Below are positions 13,901 to 28,074 of a stretch of DNA of 64,000 nucleotides, one piece after another. Below the pieces are notes generated by a model, which was not told the DNA's origin, made no database searches, and worked only from the letters and a program-made list of their open reading frames with translations. Within the stretch, counting starts at the first letter, position 1. Every line of letters begins with the position of its first letter. Origin of the DNA: Megachile rotundata (Eukaryota > Arthropoda > Insecta > Hymenoptera > Megachilidae); assembly GCF_050947335.1 (NCBI RefSeq), contig NW_027473351.1:744001-808000 (forward strand). Reading direction: 5' to 3'. The translations under genes and the position numbers were made by a program.

Positions 13901-16900
13901 ATTGTATGATTGTGATTGTATGATTGTGATTGTATGATTGTGAATGTATGATTGTGATTGTATGATTGTGGTTGTATGACTGTGATTGTATGATTGTTTT
14001 TGTATGATTGTGATTGTATAGTAGTAATTGTATGATTGTCTTCGTATGATTGTGATCGTATGATTGTGATTGTATGATTGTGATTGTATGATTGTGATTG
14101 CATGATTGTGATTGTATGATTGTGATTGTATGATTGTGATTGTATGATTGTGATTGCATGATTGTGATTGTATGATTGTGATTGTATGATTGTGATTGCA
14201 TGATTGTGATTGAATGATTGTGATTGTATGATTGTGATTGTACGATTGTGATTGTATGATTGCGATAGTATGATTGTGATTGTATGATTGTGATTGTATG
14301 ATTGTGATTGTACGATTGTGATTGTACGATTGTGATTGTATGATTGTGATTGTATGATTGTGATTGTATGATTGTGATTGTATGATTGTGATTGTATGAT
14401 TGTGATTGTATGGTTGTGATTGTATGATTGTGATTGTATGATTGTGATTGTATGATTGTGATTGTATGATTGAGATTGTATGATTGTGATTGTATGATTG
14501 TGATTGCATGATTGTGATTGAATGATTGTGATTGTATGATTGTGATTGTACGATTGTGATTGTATGATTGCGATAGTATGATTGTGATTGTATGATTGTG
14601 TTTGTATGATTGTGATTGTATGATTGTGATTGTATGATTGTGATTGCATGATTGTGATTGTATGATTGTGATTGTATGATTGTGATTGTATGATTGTGAT
14701 TGTATGATTGTGATTGCATGATTGTGATTGAATGATTGTGATTGTATGATTGTGATTGTACGATTGTGATTGTATGATTGCGATAGTATGATTGTGATTG
14801 TATGATTGTGTTTGTATGATTGTGATTGTATGATTGTGATTGTATGATTGTGATTGTATGATTGCGATTGTATGATTGAGATTGTATGATTGTGATTGTA
14901 TTATTGTGATTGTATGATTGTGATTCTTTGATTGTGATTGTATGATTGTGAATGTATGATTGTGATTGTATGATTGTGATTGTATGATTGTGATTGTATG
15001 ATTGTTTTTGTATGATTGTGATTGTATAGTAGTAATTGTATGATTGTCATCGTATGATTGTGATTGTATGATTGCTTTTCTATGATTGTGATTGTATAGT
15101 AGTAATTGTATGATTGTCATCGTATGATTGTGTTTGTATGATTGTTTTTGTATGATTGTGATTGTATAGTAGTAATTGTATGATTGTCTTCGTACGATTG
15201 TGATCGTATGATTGTGATTGTATGATTGCGATTGTGTGATTGTGATTGAATGATTGTGATTGTATGATTGTGGTTGTATGATTGAGATTGTATGACTGTG
15301 ATTGTATTATTGTGATTGTATGATTGTGATTGTATGATTGTGATTGTATGATTGTGAATGTATGATTGTGATTGTATGATTGTGATTGTATGACTGTGAT
15401 TGTATGATTGTTTTTGTATGATTGTGATTGTATAGTAGTAATTGTATGATTGTCTTCGTATGATTGTGATCGTATGATTGTGATTGTATGATTGTGATTG
15501 TATGATTGTGATTGCATGATTGTGATTGTATGATTGTGATTGTATGATTGTGATTGCATGATTGTGATTGTATGATTGTGATTGTATGATTGTGATTGCA
15601 TGATTGTGATTGTATGATTGTGATTGTATGATTGTGATTGTATGATTGTGATTGCATGATTGTGATTGAATGATTGTGATTGTATGATTGTGATTGTATG
15701 ATTGTGAATGTATGATTGTGATTGTATGATTGTGATTGTATGATTGTGATTGTATGATTGTTTTTGTATGATTGTGATTGTATAGTAGTAATTGTAGGAT
15801 TGTCATCGTATGATTGTGATTGTATGATTGTTTTTGTATGATTGTGATTGTATAGTAGTAATTGTATGATTGTCTTCGTATGATTGTGGTTGTATGATTG
15901 TGATTGTATCATTGCGATAGTATGATTGTGATTGTATGATTGTGATTGTATGATTGTGATTGTATGATTGTGATTGTATGATAGTGATTGTATGATTGTG
16001 ATTGTATGATTGTGATTGTATCATTGTTTTTGTATGATTTTGATTGTATGATTGCGATTGTGTGATTGTGATTGTATGATTGGGATGGTATGATTGTGAT
16101 TGTATGATTGTGATTGTATGATTGTGATTGCATGTTTGTGATTGTATGATTGTGATTGTATGATTGTGATTGTATGATTGTGATTGCATGATTGTGATTG
16201 AATGATTGTGATTGTATGATTGTGATTGTACGATTGTGATTGTATGATTGCGATAGTATGATTGTGATTGTATGATTGTGTTTGTATGATTGTGATTGTA
16301 TGATTGTGATTGTATGATTGTGATTGTATGATTGCGATTGTATGATTGAGATTGTATGATTGTGATTGTATGATTGTGATTGTATGATTGTGATTGTATC
16401 ATTGTGATTGTTTGATTGTGATCATATGATTGTGATTGTATGATTGTGATTGTATGATTGTGAATGTATGATTGTGATTGTATGATTGTGATTGTATGAT
16501 TGTGATTGTATGATTGTTTTTGTATGATTGTGATTGTATAGTAGTAATTGTATGATTGTCATCGTATGATTGTGATTGTATGATTGCTTTTGTATGATTG
16601 TGATTGTATAGTAGTAATTGTATGATTGTCTTCGTATGATTGTGATCGTATGATTGTGATTGTATGATTGTGATTGTATGATTGTGATTGTATGATTGTG
16701 ATTGTATGATTGTGATTGTATGATTTTGATTGTATGATTGCGATTGTGTGATTGTGATTGTATGATTGGGATGGTATGATTGTGATTGTATGATTGTGAT
16801 TGTATGATTGTGATTGCATGATTGTGATTGTATGATTGTGATTGTATGATTGTGATTGTATGATTGTGATTGCATGATTGTGATTGAATGATTGTGATTG

Positions 16901-17826
16901 TATGATTGTGATTGTACGATTGTGATTGTATGATTGCGATAGTATGATTGTGATTGTATGATTGTGTTTGTATGATTGTGATTGTATGATTGTGATTGTA
17001 TGATTGTGATTGTATGATTGTGATTGTATGATTGCGATTGTATGATTGAGATTGTATGATTGTGATTGTATTATTGTGATTGTATGATTGTGATTCTTTG
17101 ATTGTGATTGTATGATTGTGAATGTATGATTGTGATTGTATGATTGTGATTGTATGATTGTGATTGTATGATTGTTTTTGTATGATTGTGATTGTATAGT
17201 AGTAATTGTATGATTGTCATCGTATGATTGTGATTGTATGATTGCTTTTCTATGATTGTGATTGTATAGTAGTAATTGTATGATTGTCATCGTATGATTG
17301 TGTTTGTATGATTGTTTTTGTGTGATTGTGATTGTATAGTAGTAATTGTATGATTGTCTTCGTATGATTGTGATCGTATGATTGTGATTGTATGATTGTG
17401 ATTGCATGATTGTGATTGTATCATTGTTTTTGTATGATTGTGATTGTATGATTGTGATTGTATGATTGTGATTGCATGATTGTGATTGTATGATTGTGAT
17501 TGTATGATTGTGATTGTATGATTGTGATTGCATGATTGTGATTGAATGATTGTGATTGTATGATTGTGATTGTACGATTGTGATTGTATGATTGCGATAG
17601 TATGATTGTGATTGTATGATTGTGTTTGTATGATTGTGATTGTATGATTGTGATTGTATGATTGTGATTGTATGATTGTGATTGTATGATTGCGATTGTA
17701 TGATTGAGATTGTATGATTGTGATTGTATTATTGTGATTGTATGATTGTGATTCTTTGATTGTGATTGTATGATTGTGAATGTATGATTGTGATTGTATG
17801 ATTGTGATTGTATGATTGTGATTGTA
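7943..17826. repeat. HOR-B copy 1 (about 9,884 bp)
   Basis: This is the first of three large copies. The order TGATTGTTTTTGTA, consensus, TAGTAGTAATTGTA, CTTCG unit, GATCG unit, then TCATTGTTTTTGTA at 8,055 returns at 17,827 and 28,075. Offsets to copy 2 are 9,884 bp near 8.0 kb, 10,038 bp near 8.5 kb and 10,766 bp from about 9.9 to 17.2 kb. Every step is a multiple of 14. Special markers include CGATTGCGATCGTA at 8,979 and TAGTAGAAACTGTA near 12.13 kb. Unlike copies 2 and 3, it has only one copy of the roughly 396-bp subblock starting at 8,867. Near 17.07-18.05 kb there is an extra 518 bp (37 units) compared with the matching place at 27.84-28.30 kb. Confidence 0.8.
13011..13220. repeat. 70-bp five-unit cassette, triplet (type example)
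   Basis: Three successive five-unit cassettes place TAGTAGTAATTGTA at 13,039, 13,109 and 13,179, exactly 70 bp apart. Each cassette reads: a T-rich unit (TGATTGTTTTTGTA or TGATTGCTTTTCTA), consensus, TAGTAG, a CATCG or CTTCG unit, then consensus, GTTTG or GATCG. The same triplet appears near 15.0, 17.2, 23.8, 25.8, 27.95, 35.2, 36.4, 41.4, 43.05, 44.55, 48.85, 50.5, 53.8, 55.45, 57.0 and 63.75 kb. Single and double cassettes are spread across the window; I counted roughly 180 TAGTAG units by eye. This is the intermediate repeat level between the 14-bp unit and the kilobase HORs. Confidence 0.85.
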
Positions 17827-20800
17827 TGATTGTTTTTGTATGATTGTGATTGTATAGTAGTAATTGTATGATTGTCTTCGTATGATTGTGATCGTATGAT
17901 TGTGATTGTATGATTGTGATTGCATGATTGTGATTGTATCATTGTTTTTGTATGATTGTGATTGTATGATTGCGATTGTGTGATTGTGATTGTATGATTG
18001 TGATTGTATGATTGTGGTTGAATGATTGAGATTGTATGATTGTGATTGTATTATTGTGATTGTATGATTGTGATTGTATGATTGTGATTGTATGATTGTG
18101 AATGTATGATTGTGATTGTATGATTGTGGTTGTATGACTGTGATTGTATGATTGTTTTTGTATGATTGTGATTGTATAGTAGTAATTGTATGATTGTCTT
18201 CGTATGATTGTGATCGTATGATTGTGATTGTATGATTGTGATTGTATGATTGTGATTGCATGATTGTGATTGTATGATTGTGATTGTATGATTGTGATTG
18301 TATGATTGTGATTGCATGATTGTGATTGTATGATTGTGATTGTATGATTGTGATTGCATGATTGTGATTGAATGATTGTGATTGTATGATTGTGATTGTA
18401 CGATTGTGATTGTATGATTGCGATAGTATGATTGTGATTGTATGATTGTGATTGTATGATTGTGATTGTACGATTGTGATTGTACGATTGTGATTGTATG
18501 ATTGTGATTGTATGATTGTGATTGTATGATTGTGATTGTATGATTGTGATTGTATGATTGAGATTGTATGATTATGATTGTATTATTGTGATTGTATGAT
18601 TGTGATTGTATGATTGTGATTGTATGATTGTGAATGTATGATTGTGATTGTATGATTGTGATTGTATGATTGTGATTGTATGATTGTTTTTGTGTGATTG
18701 TGATTGTATAGTAGTAATTGTATGATTGTCATCGTATGATTGTGATTGTATGATTGTTTTCGTATGATTGTGATTGTATAGTAGTAATTGTATGATTGTC
18801 TTCGTATGATTGTGATCGTATGATTGTGATTGTATGATTGTGATTGTATGATTGTGATTGTATGATTGTGATTGTATGATTTGAATTGTATGATTGCGAT
18901 TGTATCATTGTTTGTGTATGATTGTGATTGTATGATTGTGATTGTATGATTGTGATTGCATGAGTGTGATTGAATGATTGCGATTGTATAATTGTGATTG
19001 TACGATTGTGATTGTACGATTGCGATCGTACGATTGTGATTGTATGATTGTGATTGTATGATTGTGATTGTATGATTGTGATTGTATGATTGTGATTGTA
19101 TGATTGTGATTGTATGATGGTGACTGTATGATTGTGATTGTATGATTGAGATCGTATGATTGTGATTGTATTATTGTGATTGTATGATTGTGATTGTATG
19201 ATTGTGATTGTATGATTGTGAATGTATGATTGTGATTGTATGATTGTGATTGTATTATTGTGATTGTATGATTGTGATTGTATGATTGTGCTTGTATCAT
19301 TGTTTTTGTATGATTGTGGTTGAATGATTGAGATTGTATGATTGTGATTGTATTATTGTGATTGTATGATTGTGATTGTATGATTGTGATTGTATGATTG
19401 TGAATGTATGATTGTGATTGTATGATTGTGGTTGTATGACTGTGATTGTATGATTGTTTTTGTATGATTGTGATTGTATAGTAGTAATTGTATGATTGTC
19501 TTCGTATGATTGTGATCGTATGATTGTGATTGTATGATTGTGATTGTATGATTGTGATTGCATGATTGTGATTGTATGATTTGAATTGTATGATTGCGAT
19601 TGTATCATTGTTTGTGTATGATTGTGATTGTATGATTGTGATTGTATGATTGTGATTGCATGAGTGTGATTGAATGATTGCGATTGTATAATTGTGATTG
19701 TACGATTGTGATTGTACGATTGCGATCGTACGATTGTGATTGTATGATTGTGATTGTATGATTGTGATTGTATGATTGTGATTGTATGATTGTGATTGTA
19801 TGATTGTGATTGTATGATTGTGACTGTATGATTGTGATTGTATGATTGAGATCGTATGATTGTGATTGTATTATTGTGATTGTATGATTGTGATTGTATG
19901 ATTGTGATTGTATGATTGTGAATGTATGATTGTGATTGTATGATTGTGATTGTATTATTGTGATTGTATGATTGTGATTGTATGATTGTGCTTGTATCAT
20001 TGTTTTTGTATGATTGTGATTGTATGATTGCGATTGTGTGATTGTGATTGTATGATTGGGATGGTATGATTGTGATTGTATGATTGCGATTGCATGATTG
20101 TGATTGTATGATTGTGATTGTATGATTGTGATTGTATGATTGTGATTGTATGATTGTGATTGTATGATTGTGATTGTATGGTTGTGATTGTATGATTGTG
20201 ATTGTATGATTGTGATTGTATGATTGTGATTGTATGATTGAGATTGTATGATTGTGATTGTATCATTGTTTTTGTATGATTGTGATTGTACGATTGCGAT
20301 TGTGTGATTGTGATTGTATGATTGGGATGGTATGATTGTGATTGTATGATTGTGATTGTATGATTGTGATTGTATGATTGTGATTGTATGATTGTGATTG
20401 CATGATTGTGATTGAATGATTGTGATTGTATAATTGTGATTGTACGATTGTGATTGTACGATTGCGATAGTATGATTGTGATTGTATGATTGGGATTGTA
20501 TGATTGTGATTGTATGATTGTGATTGTATGATTGTGATTGTATGATTGTGATTGTATGATTGTGATTGTATGATTGAGATTGTATGATTGTGATTGTATT
20601 ATTGTGATTGTATGATTGTGATTGTATGATTGTGATTGTATGATTGTGAATGTATGATTGTGATTGTATGATTGTGATTGTATTATTGTGATTGTATGAT
20701 TGTGATTGTATGATTGTGCTTGTATCATTGTTTTTGTATGATTGTGATTGTATGATTGCGATTGTGTGATTGTGATTGTATGATTGGGATGGTATGATTG

Positions 20801-23800
20801 TGATTGTATGATTGTGATTGCATGATTGTGATTGTATGATTGTGATTATATGATTGTGATTGTATGATTGTGATTGTATGATTGTGATTGTATGATTGTG
20901 ATTGTATGGTTGTGATTGTATGATTGTGATTGTTTGATTGTGATTGTATGATTGTGATTGTATGATTGAGATTGTATGATTGTGATTGTATTATTGTGAT
21001 TGTATGATTGTGAATGTATGATTGTGATTGTATGATTGTGATTGTATGACTGTGATTGTATGATCGTTTTTGTATGATTGTGATTGTATAGTAGTAATTG
21101 TATGATTGCCTTCGTATGATTGTGATCGTATGATTGTGATTGTATGATTGCGATTGTATCATTGTTTTTGTATGATTGTGATTGTATGATTGCGATTGTG
21201 TGATTGTGATTGTATGATTGGGATGGTATGATTGTTATTGTATTATTGTGATTGTATGATTGTGATTGTATGATTGTGAATGTATGATTGTGATTGTATG
21301 ATTGTGATTGTATGACTGTGATTGTATGATTATTTTTGTATGATTGTGATTGTATAGTAGTAATTGTATGATTGTCTTCGTATGATTGTGATCGTATGAT
21401 TGTGATTGTATGATTGTGATTGTATGATTGTGATTGTATCATTGTTTTTGTATGATTTTGATTGTATGATTGCGATTGTGTGATTGTGATTGTATGATTG
21501 GGATGGTATGATTGTGATTGTATGATTGTGATTGTATGATTGTGATTGCATGATTGTGATTGTATGATTGTGATTGTATGATTGTGATTGTATGATTGTG
21601 ATTGCATGATTGTGATTGAATGATTGTGATTGTATGATTGTGATTGTACGATTGTGATTGTATGATTGCGATAGTATGATTGTGATTGTATGATTGTGTT
21701 TGTATGATTGTGATTGTATGATTGTGATTTTATGATTGTGATTGTATGATTGCGATTGTATGATTGAGATTGTATGATTATGATTGTATTATTGTGATTG
21801 TATGATTGTGATTGTATGATTGTGATTGTATGATTGTGAATGTATGATTGTGATTGTATGATTGTGATTCTATGATTGTGATTCTATGATTGTTTTTGTA
21901 TGATTGTGATTGTATAGTAGTAATTGTATGATTGTCATCGTATGATTGTGATTGTATGATTGTTTTCGTATGATTGTGATTGTATAGTAGTAATTGTATG
22001 ATTGTCTTCGTATGATTGTGATCGTATGATTGTGATTGTATGATTGTGATTGTATGATTGTGATTGTATGATTTGAATTGTATGATTTGAATTGTATGAT
22101 TGCGATTGTATCATTGTTTGTGTATGATTGTGATTGTATGATTGTGATTGTATGATTGTGATTGTATGATTGTGATTGTATAATTGTGATTGTATGATTG
22201 TGATTGTATGATTGTGATTGTATGATTGTGATTGCATGATTGTGATTGAATGATTGTGATTGTATAATTGTGATTGTACGATTGTGATTGTACGATTGCG
22301 ATAGTATGATTGCGATTGTATGATTGCGATTGTATGATTGCGATTGTATGATTGTGATTGTATGATTGTGATTGTATGATTGTGATTGTATGATTGTGAT
22401 TGTATGATTGTGATTGTATGATTGTGATTGTATGATTGCGATTGTATGATTGAGATTGTATGATTGTGATTGTATGATTGTGATTGTATGATTGTGATTG
22501 TATGATTGTGATTGCATGACTGTGATTGTATGATTGTGATTGTATGATTGTGATTGTATGATTGCGATTGCATGATTGTGATTGTATGATTGTGATTGTA
22601 TGATTGTGATTGTATGATTGTGATTGTATGATTGTGATTGTATGGTTGTGATTGTATGATTGTGATTGTATGATTGTGATTGTATGATTGTGATTGTATG
22701 ATTGTGATTGTATGGTTGTGATTGTATGATTGTGATTGTATGATTGTGATTGTATGATTGTGATTGTATGATTGAGATTGTATGATTGTGATTGTATTAT
22801 TGTGATTCTATGATTGTCAATGTATGATTGTGATTGTATGATTGTGATTGTATGACTGTGATTGTATGATTGTTTTTGTATGATTGTGATTGTATAGTAG
22901 AAACTGTATGATTGTCTTCGTATGATTGTGATCGTATGATTGTGATTGTATGATTGTGATTGTATGATTGTGATTGTATCATTGTTTTTGTATGATTGTG
23001 ATTGTATGATTGCGATTGTGTGATTGTGATTGTATGATTGGGATAGTATGATTGTGATTGTATGATTGTGATTGTATGATTGTGATTGTATGATTGTGAT
23101 TGCATGATTGTGATTGCATGATTGTGATTGTATCAATGTTTTTGTATGATTGTGATTGTATGATTGCGATTGTGTGATTGTGATTGTATGATTGTGATTG
23201 TATGATTGTGATTGTATGATTGAGATTGTATGATTGTTATTGTATTATTGTGATTGTATGATTGCGATCGTATGATTGTGATTGTATGATTGTGATTGTA
23301 TGATTGTGATTGTATGATTGTGATTGTATGATTGTGATTGTATGATTTTGATTGTATGATTGCGATTGTGTGATTGTGATTGTATGATTGGGATGGTATG
23401 ATTGTGATTGTATGATTGTGATTGTATGATTGTGATTGCATGATTGTGATTGTATGATTGTGATTGTATGATTGTGATTGTATGATTGTGATTGCATGAT
23501 TGTGATTGAATGATTGTGATTGTATGATTGTGATTGTACGATTGTGATTGTATGATTGCGATAGTATGATTGTGATTGTATGATTGTGTTTGTATGATTG
23601 TGATTGTATGATTGTGATTGTATGATTGTGATTGTATGATTGTGATTGTATGATTGCGATTGTATGATTGAGATTGTATGATTGTGATTGTATTATTGTG
23701 ATTGTATGATTGTGATTCTTTGATTGTGATTGTATGATTGTGAATGTATGATTGTGATTGTATGATTGTGATTGTATGATTGTTTTTGTATGATTGTGAT

Positions 23801-26800
23801 TGTATAGTAGTAATTGTATGATTGTCATCGTATGATTGTGATTGTATGATTGCTTTTCTATGATTGTGATTGTATAGTAGTAATTGTATGATTGTCATCG
23901 TATGATTGTGTTTGTATGATTGTTTTTGTATGATTGTGATTGTATAGTAGTAATTGTATGATTGTCTTCGTATGATTGTGATCGTATGATTGTGATTGTA
24001 TGATTGTGATTGCATGATTGTGATTGTATCATTGTTTTTGTATGATTGTGATTGTATGATTGTGATTGTATGATTGTGATTGCATGATTGTGATTGTATG
24101 ATTGTGATTGTATGATTGTGATTGTATGATTGTGATTGCATGATTGTGATTGAATGATTGTGATTGTATGATTGTGATTGTACGATTGTGATTGTATGAT
24201 TGCGATAGTATGATTGTGATTGTATGATTGTGTTTGTATGATTGTGATTGTATGATTGTGATTGTATGATTGTGATTGTATGATTGTGATTGTATGATTG
24301 CGATTGTATGATTGAGATTGTATGATTGTGATTGTATTATTGTGATTGTATGATTGTGATTCTTTGATTGTGATTGTATGATTGTGAATGTATGATTGTG
24401 ATTGTATGATTGTGATTGTATGATTGTGATTGTATGATTGTTTTTGTATGATTGTGATTGTATAGTAGTAATTGTATGATTGTCTTCGTATGATTGTGAT
24501 CGTATGATTGTGATTGTATGATTGTGATTGCATGATTGTGATTGTATCATTGTTTTTGTATGATTGTGATTGTATGATTGCGATTGTGTGATTGTGATTG
24601 TATGATTGTGATTGTATGATTGTGGTTGAATGATTGAGATTGTATGATTGTGATTGTATTATTGTGATTGTATGATTGTGATTGTATGATTGTGATTGTA
24701 TGATTGTGAATGTATGATTGTGATTGTATGATTGTGGTTGTATGACTGTGATTGTATGATTGTTTTTGTATGATTGTGATTGTATAGTAGTAATTGTATG
24801 ATTGTCTTCGTATGATTGTGATCGTATGATTGTGATTGTATGATTGTGATTGTATGATTGTGATTGCATGATTGTGATTGTATGATTGTGATTGTATGAT
24901 TGTGATTGTATGATTGTGATTGCATGATTGTGATTGTATGATTGTGATTGTATGATTGTGATTGCATGATTGTGATTGAATGATTGTGATTGTATGATTG
25001 TGATTGTACGATTGTGATTGTATGATTGCGATAGTATGATTGTGATTGTATGATTGTGATTGTATGATTGTGATTGTACGATTGTGATTGTACGATTGTG
25101 ATTGTATGATTGTGATTGTATGATTGTGATTGTATGATTGTGATTGTATGATTGTGATTGTATGATTGTGATTGTATGGTTGTGATTGTATGATTGTGAT
25201 TGTATGATTGTGATTGTATGATTGTGATTGTATGACTGAGATTGTATGATTGTGATTGTATGATTGTGATTGCATGATTGTGATTGAATGATTGTGATTG
25301 TATGATTGTGATTGTACGATTGTGATTGTATGATTGCGATAGTATGATTGTGATTGTATGATTGTGTTTGTATGATTGTGATTGTATGATTGTGATTGTA
25401 TGATTGTGATTGCATGATTGTGATTGTATGATTGTGATTGTATGATTGTGATTGTATGATTGTGATTGTATGATTGTGATTGCATGATTGTGATTGAATG
25501 ATTGTGATTGTATGATTGTGATTGTACGATTGTGATTGTATGATTGCGATAGTATGATTGTGATTGTATGATTGTGTTTGTATGATTGTGATTGTATGAT
25601 TGTGATTGTATGATTGTGATTGTATGATTGCGATTGTATGATTGAGATTGTATGATTGTGATTGTATTATTGTGATTGTATGATTGTGATTCTTTGATTG
25701 TGATTGTATGATTGTGAATGTATGATTGTGATTGTATGATTGTGATTGTATGATTGTGATTGTATGATTGTTTTTGTATGATTGTGATTGTATAGTAGTA
25801 ATTGTATGATTGTCATCGTATGATTGTGATTGTATGATTGCTTTTCTATGATTGTGATTGTATAGTAGTAATTGTATGATTGTCATCGTATGATTGTGTT
25901 TGTATGATTGTTTTTGTATGATTGTGATTGTATAGTAGTAATTGTATGATTGTCTTCGTACGATTGTGATCGTATGATTGTGATTGTATGATTGCGATTG
26001 TGTGATTGTGATTGAATGATTGTGATTGTATGATTGTGGTTGTATGATTGAGATTGTATGACTGTGATTGTATTATTGTGATTGTATGATTGTGATTGTA
26101 TGATTGTGATTGTATGATTGTGAATGTATGATTGTGATTGTATGATTGTGATTGTATGACTGTGATTGTATGATTGTTTTTGTATGATTGTGATTGTATA
26201 GTAGTAATTGTATGATTGTCTTCGTATGATTGTGATCGTATGATTGTGATTGTATGATTGTGATTGTATGATTGTGATTGCATGATTGTGATTGTATGAT
26301 TGTGATTGTATGATTGTGATTGCATGATTGTGATTGTATGATTGTGATTGTATGATTGTGATTGCATGATTGTGATTGTATGATTGTGATTGTATGATTG
26401 TGATTGTATGATTGTGATTGCATGATTGTGATTGAATGATTGTGATTGTATGATTGTGATTGTATGATTGTGAATGTATGATTGTGATTGTATGATTGTG
26501 ATTGTATGATTGTGATTGTATGATTGTTTTTGTATGATTGTGATTGTATAGTAGTAATTGTAGGATTGTCATCGTATGATTGTGATTGTATGATTGTTTT
26601 TGTATGATTGTGATTGTATAGTAGTAATTGTATGATTGTCTTCGTATGATTGTGGTTGTATGATTGTGATTGTATCATTGCGATAGTATGATTGTGATTG
26701 TATGATTGTGATTGTATGATTGTGATTGTATGATTGTGATTGTATGATAGTGATTGTATGATTGTGATTGTATGATTGTGATTGTATCATTGTTTTTGTA

Positions 26801-28074
26801 TGATTTTGATTGTATGATTGCGATTGTGTGATTGTGATTGTATGATTGGGATGGTATGATTGTGATTGTATGATTGTGATTGTATGATTGTGATTGCATG
26901 TTTGTGATTGTATGATTGTGATTGTATGATTGTGATTGTATGATTGTGATTGCATGATTGTGATTGAATGATTGTGATTGTATGATTGTGATTGTACGAT
27001 TGTGATTGTATGATTGCGATAGTATGATTGTGATTGTATGATTGTGTTTGTATGATTGTGATTGTATGATTGTGATTGTATGATTGTGATTGTATGATTG
27101 CGATTGTATGATTGAGATTGTATGATTGTGATTGTATGATTGTGATTGTATGATTGTGATTGTATCATTGTGATTGTTTGATTGTGATCATATGATTGTG
27201 ATTGTATGATTGTGATTGTATGATTGTGAATGTATGATTGTGATTGTATGATTGTGATTGTATGATTGTGATTGTATGATTGTTTTTGTATGATTGTGAT
27301 TGTATAGTAGTAATTGTATGATTGTCATCGTATGATTGTGATTGTATGATTGCTTTTGTATGATTGTGATTGTATAGTAGTAATTGTATGATTGTCTTCG
27401 TATGATTGTGATCGTATGATTGTGATTGTATGATTGTGATTGTATGATTGTGATTGTATGATTGTGATTGTATGATTGTGATTGTATGATTTTGATTGTA
27501 TGATTGCGATTGTGTGATTGTGATTGTATGATTGGGATGGTATGATTGTGATTGTATGATTGTGATTGTATGATTGTGATTGCATGATTGTGATTGTATG
27601 ATTGTGATTGTATGATTGTGATTGTATGATTGTGATTGCATGATTGTGATTGAATGATTGTGATTGTATGATTGTGATTGTACGATTGTGATTGTATGAT
27701 TGCGATAGTATGATTGTGATTGTATGATTGTGTTTGTATGATTGTGATTGTATGATTGTGATTGTATGATTGTGATTGTATGATTGTGATTGTATGATTG
27801 CGATTGTATGATTGAGATTGTATGATTGTGATTGTATTATTGTGATTGTATGATTGTGATTCTTTGATTGTGATTGTATGATTGTGAATGTATGATTGTG
27901 ATTGTATGATTGTGATTGTATGATTGTGATTGTATGATTGTTTTTGTATGATTGTGATTGTATAGTAGTAATTGTATGATTGTCATCGTATGATTGTGAT
28001 TGTATGATTGCTTTTCTATGATTGTGATTGTATAGTAGTAATTGTATGATTGTCATCGTATGATTGTGTTTGTA
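17827..28074. repeat. HOR-B copy 2 (10,248 bp, 732 units)
   Basis: This copy matches copy 1 at a constant 10,766-bp offset from about 20.7 to 28.0 kb with very few differences. Two are a G-to-T change at 21,730 and a T-to-C change at 25,235. The - strand translation of 23,895-25,886 (663 residues) appears identical to that of 13,129-15,120. Copy 2 matches copy 3 at offsets of 10,248, 10,262, 10,276, 9,408 and 8,442 bp in order, so whole-unit gains and losses separate them. It contains a duplicated subblock (18,905-19,300 and 19,605-20,000) that is single in copy 1. Confidence 0.8.
18905..20000. repeat. Duplicated 396-bp subblock in HOR-B copy 2
   Basis: The block at 18,905-19,300 returns at 19,605-20,000, 700 bp (50 units) away, with 304 bp between them that resembles 18.0-18.36 kb. 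Both blocks hold the unit CGATTGCGATCGTA (19,017 and 19,717). The first block has a T-to-G change giving TGATGGTGACTGTA, where the second has TGATTGTGACTGTA. HOR-B copy 1 has this block once, near 8,867. Confidence 0.8.
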
